Part shown: one piece after another, positions 1-10,242 of the stretch
Position numbering within the stretch: the stretch's first letter is position 1
How the letters are laid out: every line of letters begins with the position of its first letter
DNA from: Portulaca oleracea
Taxonomy: Eukaryota; Streptophyta; Magnoliopsida; Caryophyllales; Portulacaceae
Length of the DNA: 64,000 nucleotides
Assembly (NCBI GenBank): GCA_029582165.1
Contig: CM055892.1
Location: 13,186,754 to 13,250,753 of the forward strand
Direction: 5' to 3'
Program-made: the position numbers and the translations under genes
Notes under the pieces: generated by a model
Seen by the model: only the letters and a program-made list of their open reading frames with translations
The model's database searches: none
Told to the model about the DNA's origin: nothing

Positions 1-659
1 TTACGTAATATACAAACTATCTTTTTGTGAATCTAAAAGGTTGTATTTCTGTGTATAATGAAATTAAACATTTATAAATTTAAGAAATATTGATCTATTA
101 TTGGAAAAACTAATGTTATTTACAATTAATATACATTCATACCTACGGTTGAATAATTTTTGATGTTGGAACAATATATAATTCAATTTGCTTATTTCAA
201 TCTTCATATACTTATATCGGTAATTTTAAATATAGTATTAAAAGTTAAGTTAGTAATAAATCATAAATGATTAACTAAACATGTTCTTTTTGATTGGATA
301 CGGTTTAAATCGTACCGACATTCATATTATCGACACCATGCAGCAAAATTTCATCTTTATAAAACACAATTAAGTTTAAAAGATTCACATATAATATCTA
401 TACGATTACCTAATATTTAAGCATCACAATATAGTTAGGATATCAAGTTAAAATTTAGAGGAGGGAATAAATTAAAATAAGATAGTAGCTCCACTGCTTC
501 GACTAATTGTTCGCATTGGATCTGAGGGTATGAGTTCGACTGAAATTTTCAAATTTGGATTGAAAATAATAGTACTACTAACAACAACAATAACAACAAG
601 CAGAAGAAAACAAAACTGATTTATGTAACTTTTGATGAGGTAGGATAATAAATATGGAT

Positions 660-662
<3 letters not shown>
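1..662. other. AT-rich intergenic sequence, no gene seen
   Basis: No convincing reading frame, RNA gene or bounded transposon end was recognised. The stretch is AT-rich with scattered short repeats. Confidence 0.5.
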
Positions 663-728
<66 letters not shown>

Positions 729-729
729 G
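663..729. repeat. (AAT)n microsatellite
   Basis: About 22 uninterrupted TAA/AAT units. The tyrosine-rich reading frame across it on the minus strand is a by-product of the repeat. Confidence 0.95.
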
Positions 730-958
730 TCATATATTTACAAAATAAAAAAAGAAAAACAAACAATTTATTACATCATGAAGGGTAATTTGGGAAATCA
801 AAAGTGGGATACTTCATTCCTTATTTCCTTTTTATATTGTAATAGATTAAAGAAACAAAACTTGAATAAATTACATACATAATTCTCTGTTAAGGTTTGA
901 TTGTACTTCAAATCTTAAGTCAGTAATTTATGAACTTAGGCTTTGGCAAACAAACTAA

Positions 959-1173
959 GGCCCCGTCCTTTTATGTGGCTGGCAGACTGCAGTGTCATAC
1001 CGCAACCCTTCACAATCTACTTTTTCTAATTTAATTTATATTTTTATTAAATGTTAAATTTTTTATATTTCACTACAACTTTCCCCTACCCACCACAATC
1101 CACCACAACTTTTTTCAATCCACCACATTTCGTCAACATCACACCGCAACCTATCATACAAAAGAATGGGGCC
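959..1173. mobile_element. PIF/Harbinger (Tourist-like) MITE
   Basis: A 215-bp non-coding element. Its ends are inverted repeats: GGCCCCGTCCTTTTATG on the left, and on the right the complement of GGCCCCATTCTTTTGTATG. A TAA is duplicated on both sides (956-958 and 1174-1176), the 3-bp target duplication expected of PIF/Harbinger. Related copies lie at 36416, 39674, 40092 and, more diverged, at 3171 and 52188. It sits downstream of the AAA-ATPase gene. Confidence 0.8.
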
Positions 1174-1673
1174 TAATAATACTAGAAACAATGCATTTGA
1201 TTACATTTACAAGATCACTAACTAATTTTCTCTTCTTTTTCTTTTACAATGGTAAATTTCAACATCCAATGGGCACAGTTTATAGGTTGGAAGTCTAGTA
1301 GGCTAGCGGGCGAGGAGGCCTAGACTAGGACCCACAAGGGTGCCTGCAAAGGACCAACAATTACCACCACGAAATGGTAGCTGTCTTGATTGTCATTTGA
1401 ACTACTGGCTCACACAGGTAGATTGCTAGTACCAAAATAAATAGAAAACGGTGGAGACTAATTGATGCATAATCAAGAAAGCAACAAGTCATTGTTTGAT
1501 ACAGCAGATGATTAATTCACTACCAGTTGAGAGCATGATTTGCTCCTTTTACATCTTCCTTTCTTTTTATCTTAGTAATCCTACTCCACATGACCATTTG
1601 CTTCCTTGTTTTCCTTTACTTGATCTTGTTTCTCAACGTGTCCATTAGCTTCCTTCTTCTCATTGGCCTCCTC

Positions 1674-1760
1674 CTGCTTGACCTTTTCTTCTTCCTCTGC
1701 TCTAGCTTTCTCCCCCCTGCTTGACCTTTTCTTCTTCCTCTGCTTTAACTTTCTCCCTTT
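1674..1760 (-). repeat. 43-bp direct repeat at the AAA-ATPase C-terminus
   Basis: The segment beginning CTGCTTGACCTTTTCTTC (plus strand) occurs at 1674 and again at 1717. The 43-bp spacing is not a multiple of three, and a C6 run lies at the junction. In coding sense it encodes acidic/lysine-rich AEEEEKVKQ twice, but the second copy is out of frame and follows the stop at 1702-1704. Confidence 0.8.
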
Positions 1761-2767
1761 CCCTTTCTTCCTCGACCGCTTTCAGCCTGTCCTTCTCCTT
1801 GGACTCCTCAAGAGCACTCACCAAATTCTGCAAACACGCATCAACGTCCGATTCGAGGGACTTGGGCAATAAATTTTCAGCCACATCTGCAGGGGTCATC
1901 TTTGTTTCCTCCAACAACCTCCCCACGGTTTCAAACAAAGGATGGGAATCAACATCCAAGTAATTACGAGCCAGCATTTTGAAAGCTTCATAACAACAGT
2001 AGGCGAGCTCAATATGCATATCCATCCTTCCCCTTCGAATCAATGCTGGATCGAGTTTCTCCACATAGTTGGTCGTAAACACAATGATTCTTTCCTCCCC
2101 ACAAGCTGACCATATCCCGTCGATAAAATTGAGGAGCCCTGACAAAGTAACCTCACTTTTCTTGTTTTCCCCTTCCAACTCCTTGATCTTCTTCTGCAAT
2201 TCATCCTTTTCATCTTCAGCTTTGGTCTCGCCTTCCTTGCCCTTTTTGTTGGATCTTTGACCGGTTAAATCGAGGGAGCAATCAATGTCCTCAATCACAA
2301 CAATCGACTTACTCGTAGTCTCAATGAGTAGCCTCCTTAACTGGGTGTTGTCCTTGACAGCAGTTAGCTCCAGGTCGTACACATCGTATTCTAACAAGTT
2401 AGCCATGGCTGCGATCATGGTTGATTTGCCAGTGCCAGGAGGTCCATACAAGAGATAACCTCGTTTCCATGCCTTGCCGATCTTAGCATAGTAGTCTTTT
2501 GCCTGGCGGAAGCAAACAAGGTCAGTCATGATGGCTTGTTTTTTGGAGGGTTCCATGGCTAATGTGTCAAATGAGGCTGGATGCTTGAACTCAACAGCAG
2601 TCCATGAACCCCCTCCATGTCTGAATGACCCAGACTTCTTCAAGTTGGTGAGCAGCTTTCTTTTCCTTTTCTTGATCGCAATTGCTTTTCCTGCTTCTAA
2701 AACATGCTTCAAGTAGGATTCGGTTATCAGTTTTCTGTGACGACTATGGAAAGTCAGGCGGTAGTAC
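1702..2767 (-). CDS. AAA-ATPase (ASD/BCS1-like), exon 2 with AAA core
   Basis: C-terminal exon of a plant AAA-ATPase of the ASD/At3g28580/BCS1-like family, whose members act at mitochondrial or ER membranes. A 3' splice site (TGCAG) precedes 2767, and the exon opens with YYRLTFHSRHRK, a segment conserved in the family. Counting from the Met at 2712, Walker A GPPGTGKST is at residues 90-98, Walker B IVVIEDID at 137-144, FTTN (sensor-1 position) at about 212-215 and RRGRMD at 226-231. A charged, lysine/glutamate-rich insertion lies between Walker B and the sensor, as usual in this family. The tail is an acidic/basic coiled region rich in EEER/KVKAEEEE. The stop follows a six-G run inside a 43-bp direct repeat and looks like a frameshifted end. 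The catalytic motifs are intact, so an active ATPase domain is possible if splicing to exon 1 works. Confidence 0.85.
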
Positions 2768-3170
2768 CTGCATCACCAAACAGTAGCTATGGTGAGTCCG
2801 ATTATCTAATCCCGTCATATTTCAAGATCAATATTGCTATCTGAAAATCTATTGATTTTCATCACCATACTATGCATCAAAGAGATATAAAGTAAATTTC
2901 TCAATATTTCAAGTCCTATTTCAATTCATCCGATCCCAAAAGATCCTCAAAACTGAGAAAAAAAAAAAATAAAGACAATTTCAAGCTTCTACGAAACATT
3001 GTGCCGTTTGGTGATTTGATATGCTAAATAGTAGCCTCATTAAATGAGATAAATCTCAATTGCTTTATTTAAAAAAGCCAAAAGTCATTACAGTGTAAAT
3101 TGGAGTATCTCCATAGAGTTTTAATCAACTCAGTGTTGATGTGTTTCAAAACTTTAAATAACTCTTCAGA

Positions 3171-3398
3171 CAGTTCATCGCTGGTTTGTGGAATTTGAAA
3201 AAATGTGATGAATTGTGGTAAAAGTTATGGTAGGTGATGTTGGTTAAAGAAGAATGTGAAAAGCTGGTAAGAAAAGTAAGGAAACAAAAAATAAAAAGAT
3301 ATATTAATAATGATTGTCACATCATATGATGAAATATAGTGAAAAATTGAAAAGTATAATGAGATGTGGACCGCACCACAACCTGCATGAACAGTGCC
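3171..3398. mobile_element. Decayed Tourist-like MITE in intron
   Basis: Diverged relative of the 40092 MITE. It shares the interior pattern of 'gaatttgaaaaaa..gtgatgaattgtggta' on the left and 'ccgcaccacaacc' near the right end. The right end is a GCACTGTTCATGCAGG-like inverted repeat followed by TTA. The left end is eroded, so the boundary is approximate. Confidence 0.4.
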
Positions 3399-3662
3399 TT
3401 AATTATATTCTTTTACGGAGTATTTGTTTATATTTTTTATGAACATGTATGCAATTCAAATCCAATTTGCTAGCCAGTTGATTAAAAAGATATAGTATAA
3501 AACCTCTTACTAGTATTTTGGGAGCAAAATTTACGAATCCAATTCAAATCCAATTTGCTAGCCAGTTGATGAAAATACTGGACAGAATTTTGAAACTTTT
3601 TAGGTGATGGGAATTTACAATGTTTTTTCTGAGTTCTGACTGAGATGCCATAACTAGCTGAA

Positions 3663-4558
3663 ACACGAGTAATTAACTAGCAGTACCATCCAATTTCTTA
3701 CTTTTTTTCAAAAATACCATTCAACTTTTTTTTCTTATCAACCCTACCATCAGAAGTGAAAATATTTGTCAATTATACCATTCCAAAAAGAAACTGGTTT
3801 TACCCCCAATTACCAGCAAAACACCTAATTTAAAAAAATGTAAATTTTGAAAAACCCCCTTTCACATTCAGTATTCGTCTGTCATTCTCAAACTCATGCT
3901 TAGTTTCTGGTAAAATTTTGTCTGACCCCGAAGTACCTGAATTTTCCGATTCGGGAAAAATTAGGTCTGGACATAAATTTTTCGTACGAATTTTGATATT
4001 GATCGAATATTCGGACATAAAACTTCTCTTTTTCTATTGTCGAACCGGTTTTAGCTTCACGCATAAATTGTCCTACCGAAATAAAACCAAACCCATATAT
4101 GAATTTCTAGTCGAATTTGACATTGACCAAATTTGTCACTCAAATTTATCCAACCCAAATTTTTGACACTAGTTTCTCATGTCCCTCTTTCTCCCTCTCA
4201 AGCTCTCAGTCTCCATTCTCTCTCTCCCCATCCTTACCATTGTTAGTAAAAATTGGAAACCAACCCGAATTTCAGTGGGTATTGTAGATTTTGGGATTCC
4301 ATCTTTCAGGTAATTTAATTTTGCTAATTTGAGATGGAATTTTAGTGGTGTAGGAGCCATCTCTCTCTCTCTATCTCTCTCTCTCCCTCTCTACAAGCTT
4401 ATATAACGTTTTTAGTAGATAGTAGGTCATTTTGGAAGGAGTGGTACTTTTGACAGAAGTATTTACATATAATGGCACAGCTGGTAAAAAAATAAGTAGA
4501 GTGGTACTTTTGACAAAAAATAAAAAATTTGATGGTATGAGCAGTTAAGAACTCGTGT
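3663..4558. mobile_element. Mutator-like/foldback element with ~150-bp inverted repeats
   Basis: The first ~150 bp and the reverse complement of the last ~150 bp match along their length, by eye about 70%. Both start ACACGAGT, then TTAACT, CATACCATC/AGTACCATCC and repeated GTCAAAAGTACCACTC-type motifs. No transposase and no clear target duplication were seen. It lies in the AAA-ATPase intron, and the interior contains CT-rich, promoter-like sequence of unknown origin. Confidence 0.6.
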
Positions 4559-4799
4559 CTAATTACACGATTCAGATCCATTCTTTGTCATCGATCTAAA
4601 CTACAGAAAGACACAGGGCACCCACATATTTGACTCAGCTCAAATCTCAGCCCAATTACTCCAGAAAACATACAAAACCTAACATGCCACAACTGAAAAT
4701 CACAGAATTGTACTAAAACTCAAGGGAAATCAAGCAAAATCAGAGACATCCAAGTGATAAAAAGCGTAATTAAAGTGGAGGGAGAAAACTATATACCTC

Positions 4800-4981
4800 T
4801 TGTCATCGGATCAAATCTCTTGCAAGAACCGTTGTCTTAGGCCAAAATACCGTTGCCTTTGGAAAAGACAACGGAAGTATCTGCAATGGCCCATGCCTGT
4901 TGGCTTAGGCCAAAATACCGTTGCCTTTGGCCTAAGGCAACAATTTTCGACTGTTGGAATAGGCCCTTTATGTTGTAGTGA
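4800..4981 (-). mobile_element. CACTA-type transposon end at the exon 1 border
   Basis: On the minus strand the AAA-ATPase exon runs into CACTACAACATAAAGGGCC, a typical CACTA/En-Spm terminus, at 4981. After it come repeated sub-terminal motifs of the type CAACGGTATTTTGGCCTAAG (two close copies, in both orientations). ACT at 4982-4984 would be the target-site flank. No opposite end was found in the intron, so this is probably a one-sided remnant or a MITE followed by a deletion. It replaces the expected exon border, adding the non-native residues HYNIKGLFQQ... to the frame. Confidence 0.65.
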
Positions 4982-5418
4982 CTAGGGTAATAACTGATGG
5001 TTTGGGATCTAGAAATATGCTTTCCAGAAGTCCACCAGAGTTTGACACCTTGATACTCATCAGTGACTTCTTCGTTGTCAGCCAAGCCAAGAACGAAGGC
5101 CTGTCCGTCTTCAGAAACAGAGCTGGCCTTCAACCCTCTGGCATTCCTTGAGCTGTTCTCGCTCAGATAAGTCTGGATGGTTAAGTAAACGTTGCTACGA
5201 TCGAACCACTCGCCAGTGAACTCGTCGAATGTTATGTTAAGGTAGGGGGAGAAGAACCTCACCGCCCTATCACTGTATCTCATGAAGAACGCGTGCAGTG
5301 ATTCACACCATTGATAAGGGATGTACTGCTCGTATATCGCTTTTATCAACATTATGCTTCCTATCGTCGACCCAAATTTCATCAACAATTCGTTTGAATC
5401 CTTCATCATCATCATCAT
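4982..5418 (-). CDS. AAA-ATPase (ASD/BCS1-like), exon 1 with N-terminal domain
   Basis: N-terminal exon of the gene continued at 1702-2767. After a run of five Met codons, so the true start is ambiguous, it gives a hydrophobic segment (LLMKFGSTIGSIMLIKAIY), the usual N-terminal membrane anchor. The AAA-associated N-terminal domain follows: HAFFMRYSDRAVRFFSPYLNITFDEFTGEWFDRSNVY, then LSENSSRNARGLKAS, and finally VKLWWTSGKHISRSQTISYYPS. In family members this is followed directly by a DEKRYYRLTFH-like segment, which here begins exon 2. The frame instead enters CACTA-end sequence at 4981 and stops near 4837. A TATA box lies 103 bp upstream of the first ATG. Whether a functional transcript is still spliced is unknown. 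Confidence 0.8.
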
Positions 5419-5435
5419 TGTTCTTCTCTCTTTCC

Positions 5436-5453
5436 CTCTCTCTCTCTCTCTCT
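5436..5453. repeat. (CT)n tract in the AAA-ATPase 5' leader
   Basis: Short CT run just upstream of the start codon, which reads as GA on the gene's sense strand. Such runs are common in plant 5' leaders. Confidence 0.8.
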
Positions 5454-5520
5454 TTAATTAATATCTCTATTTCAGTTATCTTTCCTTCTCTTCTCTTCTA
5501 GGGGTGGTGTGAAATCTGAC

Positions 5521-5527
5521 TTATATA
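5521..5527 (-). promoter_or_regulatory. TATA box of the AAA-ATPase gene
   Basis: On the minus strand the sequence reads GTGTATATAAGTC, a good TATA box about 100 bp before the first ATG at 5418. The Copia LTR begins only about 70 bp further upstream, so most of the native distal promoter has been displaced beyond 10.8 kb. Confidence 0.6.
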
Positions 5528-5598
5528 CACCCAGGGTGCCAGGGTGGGGACTAGTACCCATTAATGAAGCTTTTTCTTTTCTTTTTGTTTTTTGGTTT

Positions 5599-6172
5599 TG
5601 TTAGAGAAAAGTGAGTAGCAAGGTAACAGCGGAAGCGAATAATAGAATCGAAAACGAGATGACGGATATTACGACAAAATTTAGGAACGAAAAATAAGCG
5701 ATAAAATTAAACACCAGAATTACGTGGGAAACCGAAGAACTTGAAGAAAAACCCACGGACGGCGACAGCCAGAAAATAATCCACTATGAGAAAGGAGGAG
5801 TACAACCTGATCACTATCAAAGGGTGTGATGCGATCCACAAAGGAGATTACAATAACAATCTCTCAACACTCAACTCACAATCTCTCAGGATACACTGGG
5901 GAAAATATTGGTGAGACCCCTTTCTCTCTCAATATTTTCTCTCTCTCTAGCTCTCTGTGTTTACCGATGTGTTTTTGGTGGAGAAACATGCACCCTATTT
6001 ATAGGAAGAACTCCCTATAACCTAACTTGACTCTCACTCCAAATAGATTTAGAATCTAATACAATTAGGAAACCCAACACAATAAGGAAACCTAAATAAT
6101 ATCCTAATACAATTAGGAAACAAATAATTGTGAGATCAAGAGATTTGGTGATTTTAGGACACTTTCCTAACA
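5599..6172 (-). repeat. Copia 3' LTR (gene-proximal)
   Basis: Direct repeat of 10243-10813. Because the element is on the minus strand, this is its 3' LTR, and it points toward the AAA-ATPase gene. The CT-rich part and ACCCTATTTATAGG (a TATA-like TATAAATAGG on the minus strand) at about 5993-6006 are candidate promoter parts. Confidence 0.95.
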
Positions 6173-6190
6173 AACTCCACCTTGGACTAA
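6173..6190 (-). promoter_or_regulatory. Copia polypurine tract
   Basis: On the minus strand this reads CCAAGGTGGAGTTTG, directly before the 3' LTR. This is the expected place of the plus-strand primer. Confidence 0.7.
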
Positions 6191-6232
6191 AATCAACGAA
6201 TCATCGGTCGGATAAACATCTTGGTATCGCCA

Positions 6233-7639
6233 TCAACACGCCCCTCCGCGAGCGTGGCCATGAGCTCTCATGCTTAGAACACCAACTAAGTCCAAACAAT
6301 GTTCGAACTTAGCTATAGATAGAGGCTTGGTTAAAATGTCTGCAGGATTATCAGAAGTATGAACCTTCTTCACCACGATCTCTCCTGCGAATCGTATCTC
6401 GATGAAGTGATACCGACGCTTATATGCTTGGTCTTGAATGATAAGTGTCATTCTTTGTCGGATGTATAGCACTCTGGTATGCAATAAACCACGGTCTCGC
6501 CTGTGGTACTCCAAGCTCATGACCAATCCTCCTCGATGGCCTCCTTCACTCCTTCCGTTGCGCAATATATTCACCTCTGTAGGCGAGTGCTATAGATGAA
6601 GTGAAGCTTTCGAGATATTGCTCCTCCACATGGCGAACACATACCACGAAATTGGCGTCTCTATCCAGATCTCCACCATAATTAGCATCAACATAACCTG
6701 CAACATCAGACGTTGCAGCACTACCTCTATCATACAGGATGCCCTTCTCCAAAGTACCCTTCACATAGCGAAGGGTCCACTTCACTCCTTCCCAATGCTC
6801 CTTTCCTGGATTCTGCATGTGTCTACTCACCACACTAACTGCGTGGGACAGGTCAAGTCTAGTACACACCATAGCATACATCAAACTACCAACTGCACTA
6901 GCATAGGGAATATTAGACATCCTCCTTACCTCCAAATCAGATTTAGGACAGTTCTCACGAACTGACTTGAAGTGTGCGACTAAAGGAGTTGAAGCGCTTT
7001 CTGATTTCTCATGTTGAATATGTCCAACACCTTCTCGGATATTTCTTACGAGACAGAACAACTTCCCGCCTTTCTATCCCTTTGGATCTCCATACCCAAA
7101 ATCTTCGCCGCTCAGGTCTTTCATCTCAAGCTCTGGTTGAGTTGAGATTTCAGCTTCTTTATTAGTGACATGTCCTGGATGCAATCAACATGTCATCCAT
7201 CTGATAATTAATAAATGAAAGACCTTTCTTCAAATTGTCTAGTACACACAATTATCATAGTGACTTCTTGTGTACCCTTGCCTACCATAAAGGTATCAAA
7301 CCTTTTGTACCCTTTGCTGGTGCTGTTTAAGTCCATACTGAGGACTTCCTTAATCTGCATACATTCTGTTTACGAGAACGATGAAACCTCTGTTTGCCTC
7401 ATATATATTTCCTCCTCCAACTCGCCGTGGAGGAAAGGCGTCTTGACATCAAGTTGCTCCAACTCCAAATCAAATAGAGCAACAAAGGCAAGCAAGGTGC
7501 GGATCGACGTATGCCTCGCGTGGCGAGAATACTTCGTTGTAGTCGATTCCTTCTTCTGGTTGCAACCCCTTACCACTAATCGGCCTTCCACCTTGCACTT
7601 TCTACACCGGGGATACCTTCCTTTCTCTTGTACACCCAC
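6233..7639 (-). pseudogene. Copia reverse transcriptase and RNase H, broken
   Basis: Fragments of the Copia RT-RNase H module in several frames. The N-terminal RT part at 7370-7639 has LEQLDVKTPFLHGELEEEIYM, with the conserved first Asp in the DVKTPFLHG segment. The YVDD region survives as a QMDDMLIAS-like stretch near 7190, between stops. The C-terminal part (6546-7061) has SVRENCPKSD, PYASAVGSLMYAM, TRLDLSHAVSVVSRHM and LRYVKGTLEKGILY. The RNase H end (6233-6574) has [15 protein letters not shown] and [11 protein letters not shown]. Several frameshifts separate them, so no full-length product is possible. Confidence 0.85.
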
Positions 7640-8283
7640 TTCGCAGTAAGAGCTCGTCGCCCTTTAGACAACTCACATAGCTCCCATGTATGATTTTTCT
7701 GGACTCTCCATCTCCTCTTGCGTAGCTCCTATCCATTTGAGGCATTCGACAAGAGATGGCCTCTCGATAGGTCGAAGGTTCGGCACCTTGAGTGTCCTCT
7801 GCAACACTCGTAGCATAAACAATCATAGCATCATCTTCTTGATATCGCTGGCGCCTCCCGATCTCCCTCACAGGGCGATCTCTAGCAATGCATGGTTGTT
7901 CCTCCACGAGGAACATTCATCTCAATCTCGGCTCATCAACTTTGAGTTGGTTCAGAGCATCGATGGTTGCTCGATTGCGAGTTCCATGACTCCACGCGAG
8001 CTGCTCCACCTCGAACACCATTCTTCCTGCATCCTTCTCCTGATTTCTTGCATCATCAGAAGTACCGATAGATTCCATTCCAGATAACATAGCAGTTTCA
8101 TTAAAGGTTACATCTCTAGACTGAATAACTTTCATCAAATCAGGACATCACATTCTATATCCCTTAGACTCAGACCCATAACCTAGAAACATGCATTTAA
8201 CAGCCCTGGGAGACAGCTTCCCATCATTCACATGGACATATACAGGACATCCAAAAATTCTCAAGTTAGAATAATTAACTGGA
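7640..8283 (-). pseudogene. Copia pol linker between integrase and RT, broken
   Basis: Decayed integrase C-terminal/linker region. The recognisable piece is NYSNLRIFGCPVYVHVNDGKLSPRAVKCMFLGYGSESKGYRM (8148-8283), typical of the Copia integrase C-terminus, followed by a short VIQSRDVTFNETAM segment near 8100. Further frames toward RT are scrambled. Confidence 0.7.
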
Positions 8284-8944
8284 TTACCTGTCCATACTTC
8301 CTCCAAATCGGTATTGATAGAGGCGTGAGGTGATCTCGGCAGTGAGCGATGAGATATCACCTGCCCGAGCGATTTGTTCTTCCAAAGCCTGCGTTCGAGA
8401 GCATGCGGGCTTTCTCCAGAGTGTCTGTTGATTCTCTCGGCTACCCGTTTCTTGAGGCTTACCCACCAAGGTTCGATGCCTCACGATCCCACTCCTCGCG
8501 AATTCGATGAAATTCAAAATCAACATACTCCAACCCATTGTCAATCCTGAGTTTCTTGATTTTCCTGCCTGTCTGGTTCTCCACCAAAGCTTTGAACTTC
8601 TTGAAATATGAGAATGTCTCATTCTTGTACCACAGGAAATAAACCCAAGTCTTCCTCGAGAAGTCATCCACGAATGTCAACATGTAGCGCTTGCCACCCA
8701 GTGATGGCACTCTAGTGGGACCCCATAAATCTGAATGAATATAATCAAGGATCCTTGCTGTTGTATGTTTAGCCCTTGAAAAGCTAACCCTCTTCTGTTT
8801 CCCGTAGACACAGTGATCGCAAAACTCCAACTTGCCGATCTTTACGCCTTCAAGGTATCCCTTCTTGCTCAACATTGACATTCTCTTCTCGCCCATGTGG
8901 CCTAGTCTCATGTGCCACGATTTTGTCTTTATCGGACTCATCAA
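8284..8944 (-). pseudogene. Copia integrase, broken
   Basis: The N-terminal zinc-binding region [11 protein letters not shown] with [11 protein letters not shown] is followed by the catalytic core. The first Asp is in YIHSDLWGP and the second in RIDNGLEYV. The expected QQNGVAER region with the third acidic residue is garbled ([17 protein letters not shown]) after a frameshift near 8460. DNA-joining activity is therefore lost in this copy. Confidence 0.85.
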
Positions 8945-9159
8945 GATTTAGGATGCGCTGCAGATCCACATCACTGTAGACCCCTGCGGGATGTATAGAT
9001 CGCCTTCCCGATTCCTTCATAAGAACCATAGAACCCTGCGCACTTTCAAAACACCATCTTCTCCTTTATGCGTGCGGTTAGCTTCAAGAGTACCCAAAGA
9101 AATTAAATTTCGAGTCATGTTAGGGATATGACGAACCTCCTTGAGTTCTAACGATGCCA

Positions 9160-9560
9160 TCATGAGTCTTGATTTTGATCTTTGCGATTCCTGTAACCTT
9201 GCAGTCGTGTCGTTACCATGACTACGACCCCGGTGTCAACACTCTCATAAGACTCGAACCAGTCCTTATGAGGACACATATGATAGGTGCACCTCGTGTC
9301 AAGAACCCATTCATCTCTAGCTATCCTACTCGATGTGGTAGCCAAGGCATCATCCGTAACTACAAACCCATCACCATCTGACTCGGACTCTATGCAGTTT
9401 GAGGTACCAGGTTTGGTGTGATTATCCTTACTCTCACGCTTACGGTCTCTCTGTTTTGCCCAACAGTCTCTCTATATGCCCCATCTTACTACGGTAGTTA
9501 CACTTCTTATTCTTGTGAGGATTCCTAGACTTTGAGCGGTGTTTAGACCTCCTCTGCACC
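9160..9560 (-). pseudogene. Copia zinc knuckle and protease region, broken
   Basis: A decayed CCHC knuckle (CNYRSKMGHIERL) is near 9480-9520. The protease region at 9160-9345 reads WVLDTRCTYHMCPHKDWF, where intact relatives have a DSG/DTG-type catalytic triad. The Gly position is Arg here, so the protease should be inactive. Confidence 0.7.
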
Positions 9561-9761
9561 CGTTTCCCTTACGTTCGATATTTCTACCCCTTACAACCAT
9601 AGCATCACCACCACGATCATCACCATCGGTATCAAGTTTCTCCTTGACATAAACTAGCCTTTACTTCACTAAGGTTAAGGTCACCACGATTCCCATACAA
9701 CATGATTTCCTTAAATTGTTTATGTGATGCGGTAGGGAGAATTAAATGAAAAGCCTTATCC

Positions 9762-10219
9762 TCATCGATGTGTTTTATATCCATTGATTCCAATTCGTAA
9801 TAATAGAATCAAATTCACTAAAATGTGCTGAATAGAAGTACCTTGGGGCATCTTCACTGAGAATTTCTCCTTCATTCGGTACTTGTTTGCGACTCTTCGA
9901 CATGTACAACTCTTCCAGTTTGGTCGAGCTCCCGAGGTTTCTCGATATGCATCACCTCTCTGAATGTGCTCGCCAAGCACAATTGAATCCCCGCGAGTCT
10001 TATCTTCAAGCTTCTTCCATTCCTTGAGTCGATTCCCTTGATATCCTTCGAGTTTTGGAATTCATCATCGCTCATTGTCGCATCAGTCTTCGTGTCGGGA
10101 TACTCAATCACATCCCATAACCCGTGCTGAATCAGGACCGCCTTCATCTGCAATCTCCACATAGTAAAACTCCTCGTTCCATCAAATTTTGGAATATCGC
10201 ACTTCATGATTGAAGCCAT
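9762..10219 (-). pseudogene. Copia gag, frameshifted
   Basis: Begins MASIMKCDIPKFDGTRSF, with MWRLQMKAVLIQHGLW, the usual start of a Copia UBN2-type gag. It continues in a second frame as ANKYRMKEKFSVKMPQGTSI. One frameshift near 9900 separates the halves. Confidence 0.8.
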
Positions 10220-10222
10220 CTC

Positions 10223-10242
10223 AACCTGGCTCTGATACCACT
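10223..10242 (-). promoter_or_regulatory. Copia primer-binding site (tRNA-Met)
   Basis: On the minus strand AGTGGTATCAGAGCCAGG lies just inside the 5' LTR and matches the 3' end of initiator tRNA-Met by complementarity. Confidence 0.9.

Larger units (their letters stand above)
2768..4799 (-). other. Large intron of the AAA-ATPase gene
   Basis: Non-coding sequence between the AAA core exon and the N-terminal exon. Its 3' end is the acceptor TGCAG at 2768-2772. It carries a decayed MITE (about 3171-3398), a 30-bp direct repeat (3453-3482 and 3541-3570), a long inverted-repeat element (3663-4558) and CT-rich runs near 4200 and 4362-4395. A possible 5' splice site on the minus strand (AGAG/GTATAT) lies near 4797-4802, but its phase does not fit exon 2 simply. 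Confidence 0.6.

Noticed and set aside
578..766. 62-codon frame rich in Tyr on the minus strand
   Set aside because: It is only the translation of an AAT microsatellite.
4800..4985. Short plus-strand frame over the AAA-ATPase exon border
   Set aside because: It reads CACTA-end repeats in antisense and has no domain.
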